A stretch of DNA of 64,000 nt from Skeletonema tropicum (lineage: Eukaryota; Bacillariophyta; Thalassiosirophyceae; Thalassiosirales; Thalassiosiraceae), in contig CM074140.1 of assembly GCA_037178625.1 (NCBI GenBank), forward strand, positions 1,178,001 to 1,242,000. The letters are read 5' to 3'. A model generated the notes under the pieces. It was not told the origin of the DNA. It worked only from the letters and a program-made list of their open reading frames with translations, and ran no database searches. Within the stretch, counting starts at the first letter, position 1, and each line of letters begins with the position of its first letter. Shown piece by piece: positions 9,253-19,570 of this stretch. The translations under genes were made by a program, and so were the position numbers.

Positions 9253-10990
9253 ATGTGTCAGCTACTTGGAATGAACTGTGCAAGTCCGACTGACTTCAAT
9301 TTCAGCTTCAAAGGGTTCAAATGCCGAGGAGGTGACACAGACGTCCACGCTCACGGATGGGGCCTAGCAATCTACGAAGGAAGAGGCGTACGGACCTTCC
9401 ATGATCCCCTACCCTGTGCGGAATCGCCAATCGCAGAAATGGTCTCATCGTACCCAATCAAAACGTTGAATATGATGGCGCATATCCGGTATGCTACACA
9501 AGGAGCGGTATCACTGGAAAATGTACATCCTTTCACGAGGGAAATGTGGGGTATTCAGTGGACCTTTGCTCATAATGGAGAAGTGCCAAAGTTTACAATA
9601 CCGAAGAATCCGCAGGAAGAGAACAGTCATAACTTCTGTGATACCAATGGAGCAACGACTGATATGCCAATGTTGGGAAAGTGTGTCCAGGCGGTTTATC
9701 ATCCGGTAGGTGATACAGATTCGGAGGCAGTATTTTGTGCCATGTTGAATGCGTTACGAGCGGAGTTTACGACACTCCCAACGCTACCAGTTCTATATGA
9801 AGCGATCCAACGATTATGTTGTGAAATCGTTCGTGGACACGAAGAGAAAACGATATTCAACTTTTTACTAGGCTGTGGCCAATTTACCATGTTTGCCTTC
9901 TCATGGCCTGGATCTCGTGATGGTAGCAAAGTATGGAATGGATTGCATTATTTGGTGAGATGGCCTCCGTTCTCGAAGGCTGTTTTGGCAGATGTGGACT
10001 ATGCGGTAGATTTTAGTGAGACAAACACGGCAAATGATAGAGTTGCGATAATTGCCACAAAGCCTTTGACTACAAATGAGAATTGGAAAGAATTCAAGAA
10101 GGGAGAACTACTGATGGTAAATATACTTGACGATGTGTCAGTGATGATATGTTGTATTGCTTCGTCCTGTTGTGCACTAACTTTGACCAAATCCTTTGCT
10201 TTCATATATTTAAATGCATGGCCTGATCTGCAACGATCAGTTTGATAACGGACTCCCGTACTCCAGACCGTATGAGCTCTGTCTAGTTGAACAATGTGGT
10301 CGTGGGCTGTCATCGCGTGCTATTCCAAGAGGGGAAATCTGCCCGATCAAATTCTCTTACAATATCCCCAAATTACTTCGCGAGACTGTATGTCAGGCAC
10401 TTGGACACGAAGAGGGCAATCAACAAGTATGGGCAGAACGAGCAGTAGATCTTGGCTGTGGCTCTGGACAGAGTGGTGCGCAATTCCGTCAATGCGTAAC
10501 ACACTTAACTGGCGTGGATCTCAGTCCTGAAATGGCCGAGGAAGCTCGTGAACGTAGCTGCTACGATCGCATCATTGTTGGTGATGCGGAATGTGCTCTG
10601 CACGAGAATAATCAGGAGGGCCAAGAGGGAAGAACATGGTATGACTTCATCTTTGCATGTGATCTCTTTCCATATGTTGGAGATCTGCGGCCCATCTTCT
10701 CGACGGTGCGAAAAGGTCTGGAAGGCAAGGGAGGCACTGTTGCCTTCTCTTTGGAACTGCTTGATGAGTCGTTGAATGAATCAAGAGAAGAGGATGAAGC
10801 CGACCCCGGGTTTGTTATGCAGAGCTGTGCAAGATTTGCTCATAAACGATGGTACATGGCTGAGCTACGTAAAGAGTTTGGTTTTCATGAACTTTTGAGG
10901 AAGGAATCCACTGTCTTGAGACAACATCGTGGCAAAGATGTGCTAGGAGCACTTGTTGTTTTGGAGCTACCGCCTTCGCAGAATGTTTAG
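9253..10990 (+). CDS. Class II glutamine amidotransferase fused to a SAM methyltransferase
   Basis: Two exons, 9253-10116 and 10241-10990, joined in phase across a 124-bp GT-AG intron, give about 537 residues. Exon 1 begins Met-Cys-Gln, so Cys2 would be the N-terminal nucleophile after Met removal. HIRYATQGAV and TFAHNGEVP are the glutamine and oxyanion sites of YafJ/Dug3-type amidotransferases. Exon 2 completes that domain (FDNGLPYSRPYELCLVEQ). Without a stop it then enters a methyltransferase of the TPR-linked type: YNIPKLLRETVCQALG, the SAM motif AVDLGCGSGQSG, TGVDLSPEMAEEARER and ACDLFPYVGDL. The splice join restores the GEL-x-F end of the amidotransferase, which supports it. Unspliced, exon 1 would end at 10245 without that motif. 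The substrate is unknown. Dug3-type proteins act in glutathione degradation, but no role is inferred here. Confidence 0.72.
10117..10240 (+). other. Intron joining amidotransferase and methyltransferase parts
   Basis: Starts GTAAATATAC and ends CAACGATCAG, with a branch-point-like CACTAAC about 60 bp before the acceptor. Phase 0 on both sides. The reading frame changes across it, so splicing is needed for the fusion. Confidence 0.7.
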
Positions 10991-11296
10991 CTAGGAGTAT
11001 ATGATAGAGGGAATGAGAATGTTTAGTTATGATAGAAAATATGGGCTATCTATTGTGCTGGCCTTGTTTGTAGAATTACATTATATCTTTAGATGATATT
11101 TTATACACTAGAGTATGAGTGAACATCAAACATAGAGTCGGAAGTGTTGTCATCTCTAAACGAATAGCGTCAAACAAAGAATTTGATAAAGATCATCAAA
11201 TCGCTGCCCTTATTCCTCGTTCGAAGCATTCCTACCAAAATGAATGCACGTAACGATAACATTCCATCCTAAATATCATTTTAGTTATCCACAACC
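10991..11296. other. Intergenic region between convergent genes
   Basis: About 300 bp of A/T-rich sequence between the stop of the fusion gene and the stop of the IQ-motif gene on the other strand. Nothing recognisable beyond the expected 3' untranslated regions. Confidence 0.5.
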
Positions 11297-12109
11297 TCAA
11301 TCTCCTCTGCAACTGTGCCCAGAGTGCTTCCTCATTCGGAATTTTCGTCTCCTCTTTTCGTCCTCCATCTCATACTGTTCTCTGTCATTCCTAAACTTTC
11401 GCCGTTGCATATCATCAATCACAGTCTGATCTTCCAACGTAGCATCCCCAAACAAGAGACCCATACCGCACATGTTGAAGGGCCATGGGACATCTTCCGC
11501 GGTTGCCCTCATGCGAGCTTTGTGTCCAGCAGCTCGCTTACGACGACGATTGCGCATACCGGGTGTGGAGATGCCGGCTCTGTCGAGATGGATTTGGGTT
11601 CTCATGCGACGCCATGCTGCTTGGACTCTTATGGCGGCAGTTGTTTCCTATAGCAATGAACAGTCATTTTTTGTTGGTTAGTCAACAACAAAGACAGCGC
11701 AGCAGCATTTGAACAAAGAATCCATATCATGTGCATGTATTTTTGAACTTACAATATCCATCCAATCATACCTCGGCGCCCCACCAAACGCCGACTTCGA
11801 CGCCTCCGGCCTAACCCTCGGACGATTCGCACCATTATGATCCTTCTGCCTGGTATAAAATCCACTCACGGCATAATTATTCTTTCCACTCACTGTCGAC
11901 GGTGCAAAATGATCCGCTCCATCCGCCGTGATGATAGGAACACCATCACGTGATCTGACATTGGAGCCCTTGCCCCGTTTGCCTTTCTTCTTTTCGGCGA
12001 TAGGATATTCATCTCGCTCGTCGTCCCAATCGTCCAAAGCTTCTGTGGCAAGCACCTTGTGGGGTTCTTCTGCCTTCTTTTTATTTTTTCGCTTGAATAT
12101 CGATGGCAT
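11297..12109 (-). CDS. IQ-motif (calmodulin-binding) protein, diatom family
   Basis: Two exons, 12109-11753 and 11647-11297, separated by a 105-bp intron (GTAAGT...CTATAG, phase 0). The product is about 235 residues. The first half is Lys-rich and polar, with a tract beginning MPSIFKRKNKKKAEEP and no fold signature. Exon 2 opens with ETTAAIRVQAAWRRMRTQ, an IQ-like calmodulin-binding helix. A Cys-Gly hydrophobic segment (NMCGMGLLFGDATLED) and an Arg/Lys-rich C-terminal helix follow. I recognise this layout from uncharacterised stramenopile proteins but know no function. It is divergent from FRA10AC1 (about 430 bp between starts). Confidence 0.7.
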
Positions 12110-12540
12110 TTTTGTGTCAAAAAAATTGTTTGGTATGTCTGCAACGCGTGATTATGAAATGATGCACTAACAGCGAATGGATTGGGCTTTCAATGGGCAA
12201 CTCCACCAATCGAATAATATCAGTTGCCAGTAGGATGTGAGCACGAATCCCACCTTCCGGGAGCTACCTCTCTCTAGAGAGCAGGCTAGGCGGTGGGCGC
12301 GTTGATGTGAGAAAGAAAGGTTGAATCGTGAGGAGGTCTTGGACTGCAACCATACCAATTCCTACATATCCAGGTGCCAATGGCGCGCATTTGAAGGCAT
12401 TTGAAAAGAGGAAAGTGGAGTCGCTGAGTCGCTCAGAGAGTTGTTATTCTCTTATAGCATGGTCAGGCACAGGCGGCAACCTCTGCCCCATACTATGTAA
12501 GTGAAAGTAGTACCCCATATCTTGGCTGAAAGCTGCGCTA

Positions 12541-13578
12541 ATGGATGATTCATCGCTATCATCCTACTCATCAGATAACGATGGTCACAAGCGTCGTCAC
12601 AAGCGATGTCATCGCAATCATGACAAACATCACAAACGAAAACGACGCAGCAATCATCCGAATGAAAAGTTACCACCAGCACAATCCGATTGGGAGGCGT
12701 TAAAATCGCACTTCCAATTTGTACTTCCCGACGAAGACGAAGAAAAGATAGGATCAACGTGGCAAGATCGCATGGTACGACATTATCATTCTCATCTCTA
12801 CAAAGAATATGTTCTTGCAGATCTTAGTCGTGTGTTGGAAATTGGTAAGGTTGGTTTGAGGTGGAGAACCGAAGATGAAGTCAAGAGTGGCAAAGGATTT
12901 CGTTCTTGTGGTAACTTAAAGTGTCAAAGTGTAGTATGCAACAATAATTCAATCACATCCTTGTCAACAACTGAAAAGAAGGAAGCTTATGATGCAGTAC
13001 TACGACGTAGTGTTGGTATTGGTGTTCCTGAAAACGGTGGGAAAGACCCGCTTGGGGTAGTTTTGCCACTGTCAACTTCTTCTAGAGCAGGCGGGGCATT
13101 AGATGAGTATTTAAAGTCGTGTATACGTTGTAAAGCAACAAGTAAAGCAACAAGTGGAGACGAAGATAGTAGTGATAGTTACGAAGATAGACGCAGTCGA
13201 AAACGGCGGAAAAAATCCAAACGTAAGAAAAAGAAGTTTAAACAGTCAAGAAGGTCTGTATCACTGCAGGATGAAGAGCGAGACGAGCAACAGCGTCTTT
13301 CACAAATACCATATGGTGTGGGTCTTTACGACTATGAAGTTGACTTTTCCTATCAAGAGCAAAATGTGAGCAAACGAGAATTGGTGAAAGTTCGTTTGTG
13401 CCTCAGATGTGCACCTCTGTTGTTTGCTGCCAAAGATAGTGTTTCAACAAGCATCAACCAAGACAACAAGATAGGACCAGCAACCAAAGCGAAAAACGTT
13501 CGCTTGATGGCCTTTGAAGCTGCCAGAGACGATGCGAAGGGTCCAGATGAAGATGCGAAAAAACCTGCGGCAACATAA
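12541..13578 (+). CDS. FRA10AC1: FRA10AC1-like nuclear protein
   Basis: 345 residues, single exon, starting ATGGATGATTCATCG. The N-terminus is Ser- and His/Lys/Arg-rich. The family core then appears: TWQDRMVRHYHSHLYKEYVL, ADLSRVLEIGKVGLRWR, EVKSGKGFRSCGNLKC, and, after a long insert, VGLYDYEVDFSYQEQ and LVKVRLCLRCAPLLFAA. The paired Cys motifs (CGNLKC and CLRC) suggest a metal site split by the insert of about 150 residues, which contains a Ser/Glu and a Lys/Arg block (nuclear signal). FRA10AC1 homologues are nuclear and found with spliceosomal proteins; that role is family knowledge, not shown here. Confidence 0.88.
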   Translation: MDDSSLSSYSSDNDGHKRRHKRCHRNHDKHHKRKRRSNHPNEKLPPAQSDWEALKSHFQFVLPDEDEEKIGSTWQDRMVRHYHSHLYKEYVLADLSRVLEIGKVGLRWRTEDEVKSGKGFRSCGNLKCQSVVCNNNSITSLSTTEKKEAYDAVLRRSVGIGVPENGGKDPLGVVLPLSTSSRAGGALDEYLKSCIRCKATSKATSGDEDSSDSYEDRRSRKRRKKSKRKKKKFKQSRRSVSLQDEERDEQQRLSQIPYGVGLYDYEVDFSYQEQNVSKRELVKVRLCLRCAPLLFAAKDSVSTSINQDNKIGPATKAKNVRLMAFEAARDDAKGPDEDAKKPAAT

Positions 13579-13686
13579 TGTGTAGCATAGAAGTAGTGGA
13601 AGCTGTCAGAGACGGGGCGAATAGTCTCGTAGAATGTTGTAGAACAAAGAAGTGATTCCTATCCTTGTTATCTTCTAAAAGCATCA

Positions 13687-15111
13687 TTACAGAACTTGTG
13701 CCCCAACCTTTGCTACCCCTTCAGCCTTCATGAACTGTTCCCTCATATCATAGATATATTGTAACACCTTGATCTCTAGGGGAGTCATTTTCAGTGTATT
13801 GAAGAAGTCCACATGTAGTACAACTCGTTCCTCCGTAGCATGTGCATTGAATGTTTCATGCTCATAGGTAGTATCATACAAGAGGCACTGTCCTTCTTCC
13901 CAGTGACGCGTTTCAGGTCCAACGCGAATATGAGCGCTCGGGACATTTTCTCCTGCTTCATTTGTTATTGTAGGAGGCACTTTGATTCCCATCTGGCAAT
14001 GTTAACCACATATTGTTCCCTGTTTTGACCACAATGACCGAAATTAACGCCCATGAGTTGTGAAAATGAAAAAAATGAACGAATGTGCAAAAAATGAGTG
14101 CTCAAGGTTCGTGGGAAGTACTTCTCTTCGTCGAATATGTGCTCGTTCATGCCAATATTACACAACCACACAATTAAAAAAATACTTACCGTCTGAGTGC
14201 AGGGGAATGCCACTTTGTGGTTGTTGCCTGTTGAAGCCTGCTATCCTGCCCGCAATGGGCACTGACTCCATAATCTTTGTTGTTACTGGACACAAGTGGT
14301 AAGGGAAGTCTTTTATGCGGTGTCCATTATAAAACAAAACCATTGTTTTCCATCCGGCCTCGTAGTTCATGCTTGTAACACTCTGGAATCTGTCATTGCC
14401 CTTGCGGTCAAATCTTTCTTCTAGCAGCGCTTCATACTCACTAGAAATAACATCGTAGTTCTCACTCAACTGCTTGCAAAGATCAAGTTGATCTGGATCC
14501 AAAAATGGCTCAGTTGCTCCCAAACCAGGCATGAAGGCATGCAATTCAGTATGAGGCCTCCATAGGTTTTCTACCACATCATCCTCAACTTTTCCAGCAC
14601 CGATAGAGAATTCCACCATCCCAGCTACACGTTCCAAGTCTTTATCAGTCGCAGAAGGAAATTTTGTAGAAATTAAACTTGGAAGCATTTGCCAGAACGG
14701 GTCCATATCTGGTGTGTTATAGTATGGAGACTTGGCGACAGCCTTGCCGATGGCAGTGGTGGATGATTTTGCAGCCAGCTCATTCAACATATCTTCTTGT
14801 TCTGACTTCACATAAGTTCGTGAAAATTTTTTTGATTCCTTCTTTGAATCATCATCGTTAAGCACCGAAATGAGATCAGATCGACCAGATTTTCCCCTTG
14901 ATGCTTTCTTTTTGGTTGCTGTAGATGAGCCGAACCCACCTCCAAATCCACCACCACTGCCTTTTGCTTTCTTCTTCGCATGGATGCTAGTCTTTGTGAA
15001 AGATGCTGCTTGATTAGATATTGATGGAGGAGCAAAGCATTCTACTCGGTGGTGACAAGTTGAGGAGATGATGGCCACCGCCGCCGCTGTCAACAAAGAC
15101 GATTGTACCAT
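13687..15111 (-). CDS. Aspartyl/asparaginyl beta-hydroxylase-domain protein, plastid-type leader
   Basis: Exon 1 is 15111-14164 and exon 2 is 13992-13687, giving about 417 residues. The leader (SLLTAAAVAIISSTCHHRVE then CFAPPS) is a signal peptide with a Phe cleavage motif typical of diatom plastid proteins, followed by a Gly/Lys-rich stretch. The 2-oxoglutarate/Fe(II) dioxygenase domain carries the first iron His in SGIPLHSDG, the 2-OG region RVGPETRHWEEGQCLLYD and the second His in TYEHETFNAH. I placed the donor after NCVV (GTGTAA) because it keeps phase 0 and the usual spacing between His and the following GI strand. A donor at GTAAGT just after HSDG is stronger by sequence but breaks the frame. 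The substrate is unknown. Confidence 0.75.
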
Positions 15112-15300
15112 GGTGCCTATATGATGGATGGAGTTGTTGGGTTGCCTGTTCCTCTGTATATAATTAAGAGTAGCAGCTCATAATCTCATGGTTGTTATTG
15201 CTCGCTATTGTTTGAAGTTCGTGCGTAGGTCGGCATTCGTCGGAATTTTAGTAAGTCCGGGTTCTTGCAAAGGAATACGTAGAAAAAGTATGGCGGGATT

Positions 15301-16245
15301 CTCAGCTTCTTTCTCTAGAGAGAGATAATAGAATCTATGTACGGCAATGTGACGGCAATTCAACGGTTATTACATTTCGAAATACTAATTCCTCCGTTAG
15401 GATTGACTCCAAAAACATACCGATTTCTCTTCTATAAGAACGTTCAGGTCAGAACCCCGCCTTCACTCCATCTCCGCGCCGTGTTGCAGCCGCTGACAAC
15501 CAGGACGTTCACATACCGAAGGCAATGGAGGAGAAATCAAGAGCACAAACCCAAAAAGAAGTATCGATGCGTTCCCCAAAGAAGAATAACATAGCGGAGT
15601 TATCGCTGCGACGCTATGATTTGTCGCCGGGAGGCACCATTTGGAAGAATCCACATAATCTTGTAGAGAAAACAGAGCTGTCTGACTGCACCGTTGAAAC
15701 GGTTTCCTCGTCTTCGGGAGGGGAATCTAGGAGCTTCTCGTGGGATGTATCATTGTCTGATGAAGATATGGATAAGTCCAATACTTCGCGAACAAAGCAG
15801 AGGTACATGCCATCGGGTGCATCAGAGCAGCAACAAACAACATCAGGATCATCTTTTAAAACAGATTCAATCTCGAAGACTACTGCTGTTACTGATAACA
15901 CGACAATATACGATGATAATGCCACTTATTCCAAAAGAGGCTTGAGGAGGAAGCAGCCAAGTGCATCAACAACGATTCCATCGCTTCCATCAAATACAAG
16001 TCAATCGGCGTTGACATTCCTTGAAAACTTGTTGTGTTGCGGGTTTGACACAACTGATGATTCCAAGCAAGTGAATACTCCCGAGCAAGAAAGACAAAAG
16101 GAAGAGGAAAATGACTTCCTTGGCAAAATCATTACTTGCCACATTATGACATGTAATTGCGAAGGGTTTACTGACTGTGGTGGTGATTATCACGATTTTG
16201 AAAACTATAACACATTGATATTGCTTTGTAAGACTGGTGATCTGG
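15301..16245. repeat. Segmental duplication, left copy
   Basis: This ~0.95 kb block, from the CTTTCTCTAGAGAGAG promoter motif through the end of the unknown gene, is repeated at ~17212-18214. Upstream sharing includes GTTACATTTCGAAATACTAA and ACATACCGATTTCTCTTC. Confidence 0.85.
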
Positions 16246-16250
16246 AATAA
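15525..16250 (+). CDS. Unknown protein, tandem paralogue 1
   Basis: 241 residues from ATG 15525. A second in-frame ATG at 15567 corresponds to the only start of the paralogue, so the shared protein probably begins MRSPKKNN. It is hydrophilic and Ser/Thr-rich (LSPGGTIWKNPHNLVEKTEL, later RRKQPSASTTIPSLPSNTSQ) with a Cys-rich hydrophobic C-terminal part (FLENLLCCGFDTTDD, then ITCHIMTCNCEGFTDCGG). No domain is recognised. The paralogue at 17554-18216 is nearly identical over most of the length. The duplication also covers ~200 bp upstream, so promoters are probably shared. It is divergent from the hydroxylase gene (about 410 bp). Confidence 0.65.
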   Translation: MEEKSRAQTQKEVSMRSPKKNNIAELSLRRYDLSPGGTIWKNPHNLVEKTELSDCTVETVSSSSGGESRSFSWDVSLSDEDMDKSNTSRTKQRYMPSGASEQQQTTSGSSFKTDSISKTTAVTDNTTIYDDNATYSKRGLRRKQPSASTTIPSLPSNTSQSALTFLENLLCCGFDTTDDSKQVNTPEQERQKEEENDFLGKIITCHIMTCNCEGFTDCGGDYHDFENYNTLILLCKTGDLE

Positions 16251-16450
16251 AGATGAAAGAAAGGAAGTTCAAGAACCTTGTTACAGATCCGAGATAAGAA
16301 GATTTTTATAGACAGTTTGTTTCTTTATTTAACAACGCTGAAGTCATAACTGAATCACAAGACAACGTACGAAGCATCTTGGTCTTGGTAACAATTTCAA
16401 TTTCAGCTGTCCTCTGACTCTGAGCTGTGCTTGTCTTTCACAATACCTGT

Positions 16451-17051
16451 TCAGTGTGAATGAATGAGAAGCATCAGGACCCGTTGTATTGTAGATATTA
16501 AATGCATACGTGCCTCTCTCAATAGATACTCACCACATGTCATTAATGCTGAAATAAACCAGAAAACACAAGCAGAAATGCCTATCTTTGAACTTTTTCC
16601 GAGAGTACATCCACCATCGCTGCACAGATCATTAGAAAAGAGTTGGAATTGCAATGCTTGTGTGACAGTTGTAGCTAATAGAATAAGGGACAACAAAAAC
16701 CAGATCGCTGGATGGTATCTCATGCAAGAAGAGAACAGATAGAAGCACCAAGCCACGGCTCCCATAACAGTTGTGGCTAACGCCATATCCTTTGCGAAGC
16801 CAAGTCCTTCCCAGTCAAATGAATACAACCACTTCTGGCCACTTACACCTTGCCCAGCAATAAATACCGGCGTAGGCAGCTGTGCTTTTGTCGAAGATAC
16901 CTGTATTTTGTCCCTCTGATTCAGGCAGACCAATGAAACTACATCCCTGCTGCGCGAATTGAGAAAGAATGAATGCCACACACACGAAGGTTGCAGGGCC
17001 AAAACATAGAAATCCGTTTGCTCTATGGTATTGCGGCAACCGTAAGAGCAT
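16451..17051 (-). CDS. Four-span membrane protein of a stramenopile family (frame broken)
   Basis: Two overlapping frames make one plausible protein. The upstream frame (ATG 17051) gives FLCFGPATFVCVAFILSQFA and QQGCSFIGLPES, a membrane span and the Cys of this family. The downstream frame gives WLYSFDWEGLGFAKDMALAT and two or three further spans, including ALQFQLFSNDLCSDGGCTLG and ISACVFWFISALMTCGEYLL. The pattern of GCxF, a span pair, then SDLC...C before the last span is one I know from uncharacterised diatom proteins. The frames must be joined near 16840-16870; a one-base shift would do it. Upstream of 17051 the frame stays open and hydrophobic, so a further 5' exon may exist. It sits between the two tandem paralogues. 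Confidence 0.5.
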
Positions 17052-17211
17052 TAGCCAACCGCTCAGAATGAATGCAAAGCAAAAGGTGTATACAACATTG
17101 ATACTTACAGATTCGGCATGATAAGAAGTTGACAGGTCTCTGTGAATAGATAAATGAGATGAGAAGGCTATTTGAAGGTTGTGCTAAGGTAACGGCATTT
17201 TGACTGCCGCG

Positions 17212-18214
17212 AGGATTCTCGCTTCTTCCTCTGGAGAGAGAGATAGTGAGAGTGATTACATCATAGTGGCATATCTAATCTCAAACGCCCCAAAAATGGC
17301 GGCCAGCGGCAATTGACGGCAATCTAAGCGAATTGTGACGGCTTGTTACATTTCGAAATACTAATTCCATCGTTGAGGTTGACCCAAAAACATACCGATT
17401 TCTCTTCCCCAAGAACGTCCGGGTGCAGAACACCCGACCTCACTCCATCTCCGCCTGTGCAGCTTGATGCAGCTTGCAACTTGCAGCCGCTGACAACACA
17501 CAATACACCCAAAGGGGGAGAAATCAAGAGCACAAACCCAAAAAGAAGTATCGATGCGTTCCCCAAAGAAGAATAACATACCGGAGTTATCGCCGCGACG
17601 CTATGATTTGTCGCCGGGAGGCACCATTTGGAAGAATCCACATAATCTTGTAGAGAAAACAGAGCTGTCAGACTTCACCTTTGAACCGATTTCCTCGTCT
17701 TCGGGAGGGGAATCTAGGAGCTTCTCGTGGGATGTATCAACTCATTTGTCTGATGAAGATATGGATAAGTCCAACACATCGCGAACAAAACAGAGGTACA
17801 CGTCATTGGGTGCATCAGCGCAGCAACAAACAACATCAGGATCATCTTTTAAAACAGTTTCAGTATCGAAGACTACTGCTGTTACTGATAACACGACAAT
17901 ATACGATGATAATGCCACTTATTCCAAAAGAGGCTTGAGGAGGAAGCAACCAAGTGCATCAACAACAATTCCATCGCTTCCATCAAATACAAGTCAATCG
18001 GTGTTGACATTCCTTGAAAACTTGCTGTGTTGCGGGTTTGACACAACTGATGATTCCAAGCAAGTGAATACTCCTAAGCAAGAAAGACAAAAGGATTTGG
18101 ATAATGACTTCCTTGGCAAAATCATTACTTGCCACATTATCACATGTAATTGCGAAGGATGTACTGACTGTGGTGGTAATTATCAAGAAGTTGAAAACTA
18201 TCCGATGAAAATGT
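17212..18214. repeat. Segmental duplication, right copy
   Basis: Direct-repeat partner of 15301-16245. The intervening minus-strand membrane-protein gene is not duplicated inside the window. Small indels and substitutions separate the copies, so the duplication is not brand new. Confidence 0.85.
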
Positions 18215-18216
18215 AG
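17554..18216 (+). CDS. Unknown protein, tandem paralogue 2
   Basis: 220 residues from the ATG of MRSPKKNN. It is nearly identical to the copy at 15525-16250, with a few substitutions, a two-residue insertion (SDEDMD preceded by THL) and a different last ten residues (NYQEVENYPMKM). The Cys-rich C-terminal segment (LLCCGFDTTDD, ITCHIITCNCEGCTDCGG) is kept and gains one Cys. Conservation of the frame across both copies, with changes but no stops, supports a real protein. Function unknown. Confidence 0.65.
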   Translation: MRSPKKNNIPELSPRRYDLSPGGTIWKNPHNLVEKTELSDFTFEPISSSSGGESRSFSWDVSTHLSDEDMDKSNTSRTKQRYTSLGASAQQQTTSGSSFKTVSVSKTTAVTDNTTIYDDNATYSKRGLRRKQPSASTTIPSLPSNTSQSVLTFLENLLCCGFDTTDDSKQVNTPKQERQKDLDNDFLGKIITCHIITCNCEGCTDCGGNYQEVENYPMKM

Positions 18217-18325
18217 TACCTCATCGGTAGGATCCACACAGTCATTTGAGCTATCACATTAGAAATTAGGAACTTAAGTTTGTAACACTATATAAATACA
18301 ACATTATTGTTTACTTAAGTTGGGA

Positions 18326-19570
18326 TTAATTCGTTAGAGGAGGTCGAAACTGAGGCCTCTGTAGGTCGCTGGGCCCGCTTCTTGGACTTTCATCTGTACC
18401 ACCACTACCCCGTCGATATGTACCCAATGTCGCATTAGTCCGCGTTGCAAGTCGTGTTGCTTGTTCTTCTTGGTTGTGCAGCCAAAAATCGCGAATCGTT
18501 GGCTTATCAGAGTTGCGATAATCTTCAGCGCCATCTTTAACAAACTGCGTAGCGTAGTCGTCTTGGCCCTGAATGAGATGATCACCAACTTCTCCTACAA
18601 GTAAGTCACTGCTTCGTCGCCTCCTACTTACTTGAGAATTAGGATCTTGTAGCTCACTCAGCGAGGGACGAGAGTTCGAATTGGCTGTTAGCCGTCGAGT
18701 GAACTCGGTCGCAGTAGAAGGACCCATAGAACGTCGCAAACTGATTCTTTCTTTGATCAAGTCAAGCTGAGCTGGATCTACAGTGTAGCTGGGAGCAAGA
18801 GACGGTTCCTCTTCTTTCTTTATCTCCGCCTTAGGTCTCGCGGCATACTTCCTGAAACCAATGTTTGCACTGTTATTAATCCCAGGGATGTCTTTTGGAG
18901 AGACATTATTCATTTCAAAAACGTTGATGAAGGGATTGCGGTTTCTGATGTTGCGTCGGAGAGTTTGCTGTTCCCTCAGATATGCCTCCTTCCCCAAAGC
19001 TTCCATTCGAGTTCGATATAAAAGGTCCACCTTGTTGGCCAGATTCGTGCGATAGGCCGTGGCTGCCTTGGAGAGGTATATCTGTTTGAAGGAAATGACA
19101 TCTTCAGCGTCACTAGTCTTTTTCTTGGACCTCCAACGAGGCTTGTCTTTTATGTATTCCAGCATTCTCGTGTTTCCGCCTTCAAACAGGGATAGAATTG
19201 AGTGCAAATCCCAATGGTCATCTGTTAGTGATTTGATATTGGATTGCTCCATTGTATTGCTTGTGTGACGGCACGCACAATCTTTACATAAAAGAGTCCC
19301 ATAACCGACAGAGCCAAATTCAAGAGCATCGGCTGTTTGATCTCCACAGTCAACACAGCAGTGATTTCCAGCAAACAATTTCACAATTGGAAGACACTTC
19401 AATGGGAAGCCGGGAAACAAACTCTTCTCGGTATCAGATCTGTTTGCTTCAAATTCCCTTCTGCAAATCTGTTCGAGCTCGTCACCTGCATTTGCCACTC
19501 TTGGCAGGCGAGGAAGAGCAAAGCTTTGCGCGAGGGAGTGCTCGTCACCTAGTGTTGATGCATCTGCCAT
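18326..19570 (-). CDS. ArfGAP-domain protein
   Basis: About 414 residues starting at ATG 19570 (MADASTL). Residues ~50-130 form an Arf GTPase-activating zinc finger: CVDCG, then LEFGSVGYGTLLCKDC about 19 residues on, RHTSNTMEQSNIKSLTDDHW and FEGGN. The Cys spacing of the second pair is slightly longer than the usual 16. The catalytic arginine after the finger may be the Arg of CRHTSN. This family speeds GTP hydrolysis on Arf in vesicle traffic. The rest is basic and disordered, with Ser/Arg stretches (QVSRRRRSSDLLVG) and no PH, ANK or SH3 domain. Single exon. Confidence 0.8.
   Translation of the reverse strand: MADASTLGDEHSLAQSFALPRLPRVANAGDELEQICRREFEANRSDTEKSLFPGFPLKCLPIVKLFAGNHCCVDCGDQTADALEFGSVGYGTLLCKDCACRHTSNTMEQSNIKSLTDDHWDLHSILSLFEGGNTRMLEYIKDKPRWRSKKKTSDAEDVISFKQIYLSKAATAYRTNLANKVDLLYRTRMEALGKEAYLREQQTLRRNIRNRNPFINVFEMNNVSPKDIPGINNSANIGFRKYAARPKAEIKKEEEPSLAPSYTVDPAQLDLIKERISLRRSMGPSTATEFTRRLTANSNSRPSLSELQDPNSQVSRRRRSSDLLVGEVGDHLIQGQDDYATQFVKDGAEDYRNSDKPTIRDFWLHNQEEQATRLATRTNATLGTYRRGSGGTDESPRSGPSDLQRPQFRPPLTN

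Noticed and set aside
14165..14195. Strong GTAAGT donor just after LHSDG in the hydroxylase gene
   Set aside because: Using it gives the wrong phase at the only good acceptor (TTGCCAG before ATGGGAATC) and removes the residues that match the spacing between the iron His and the next strand.
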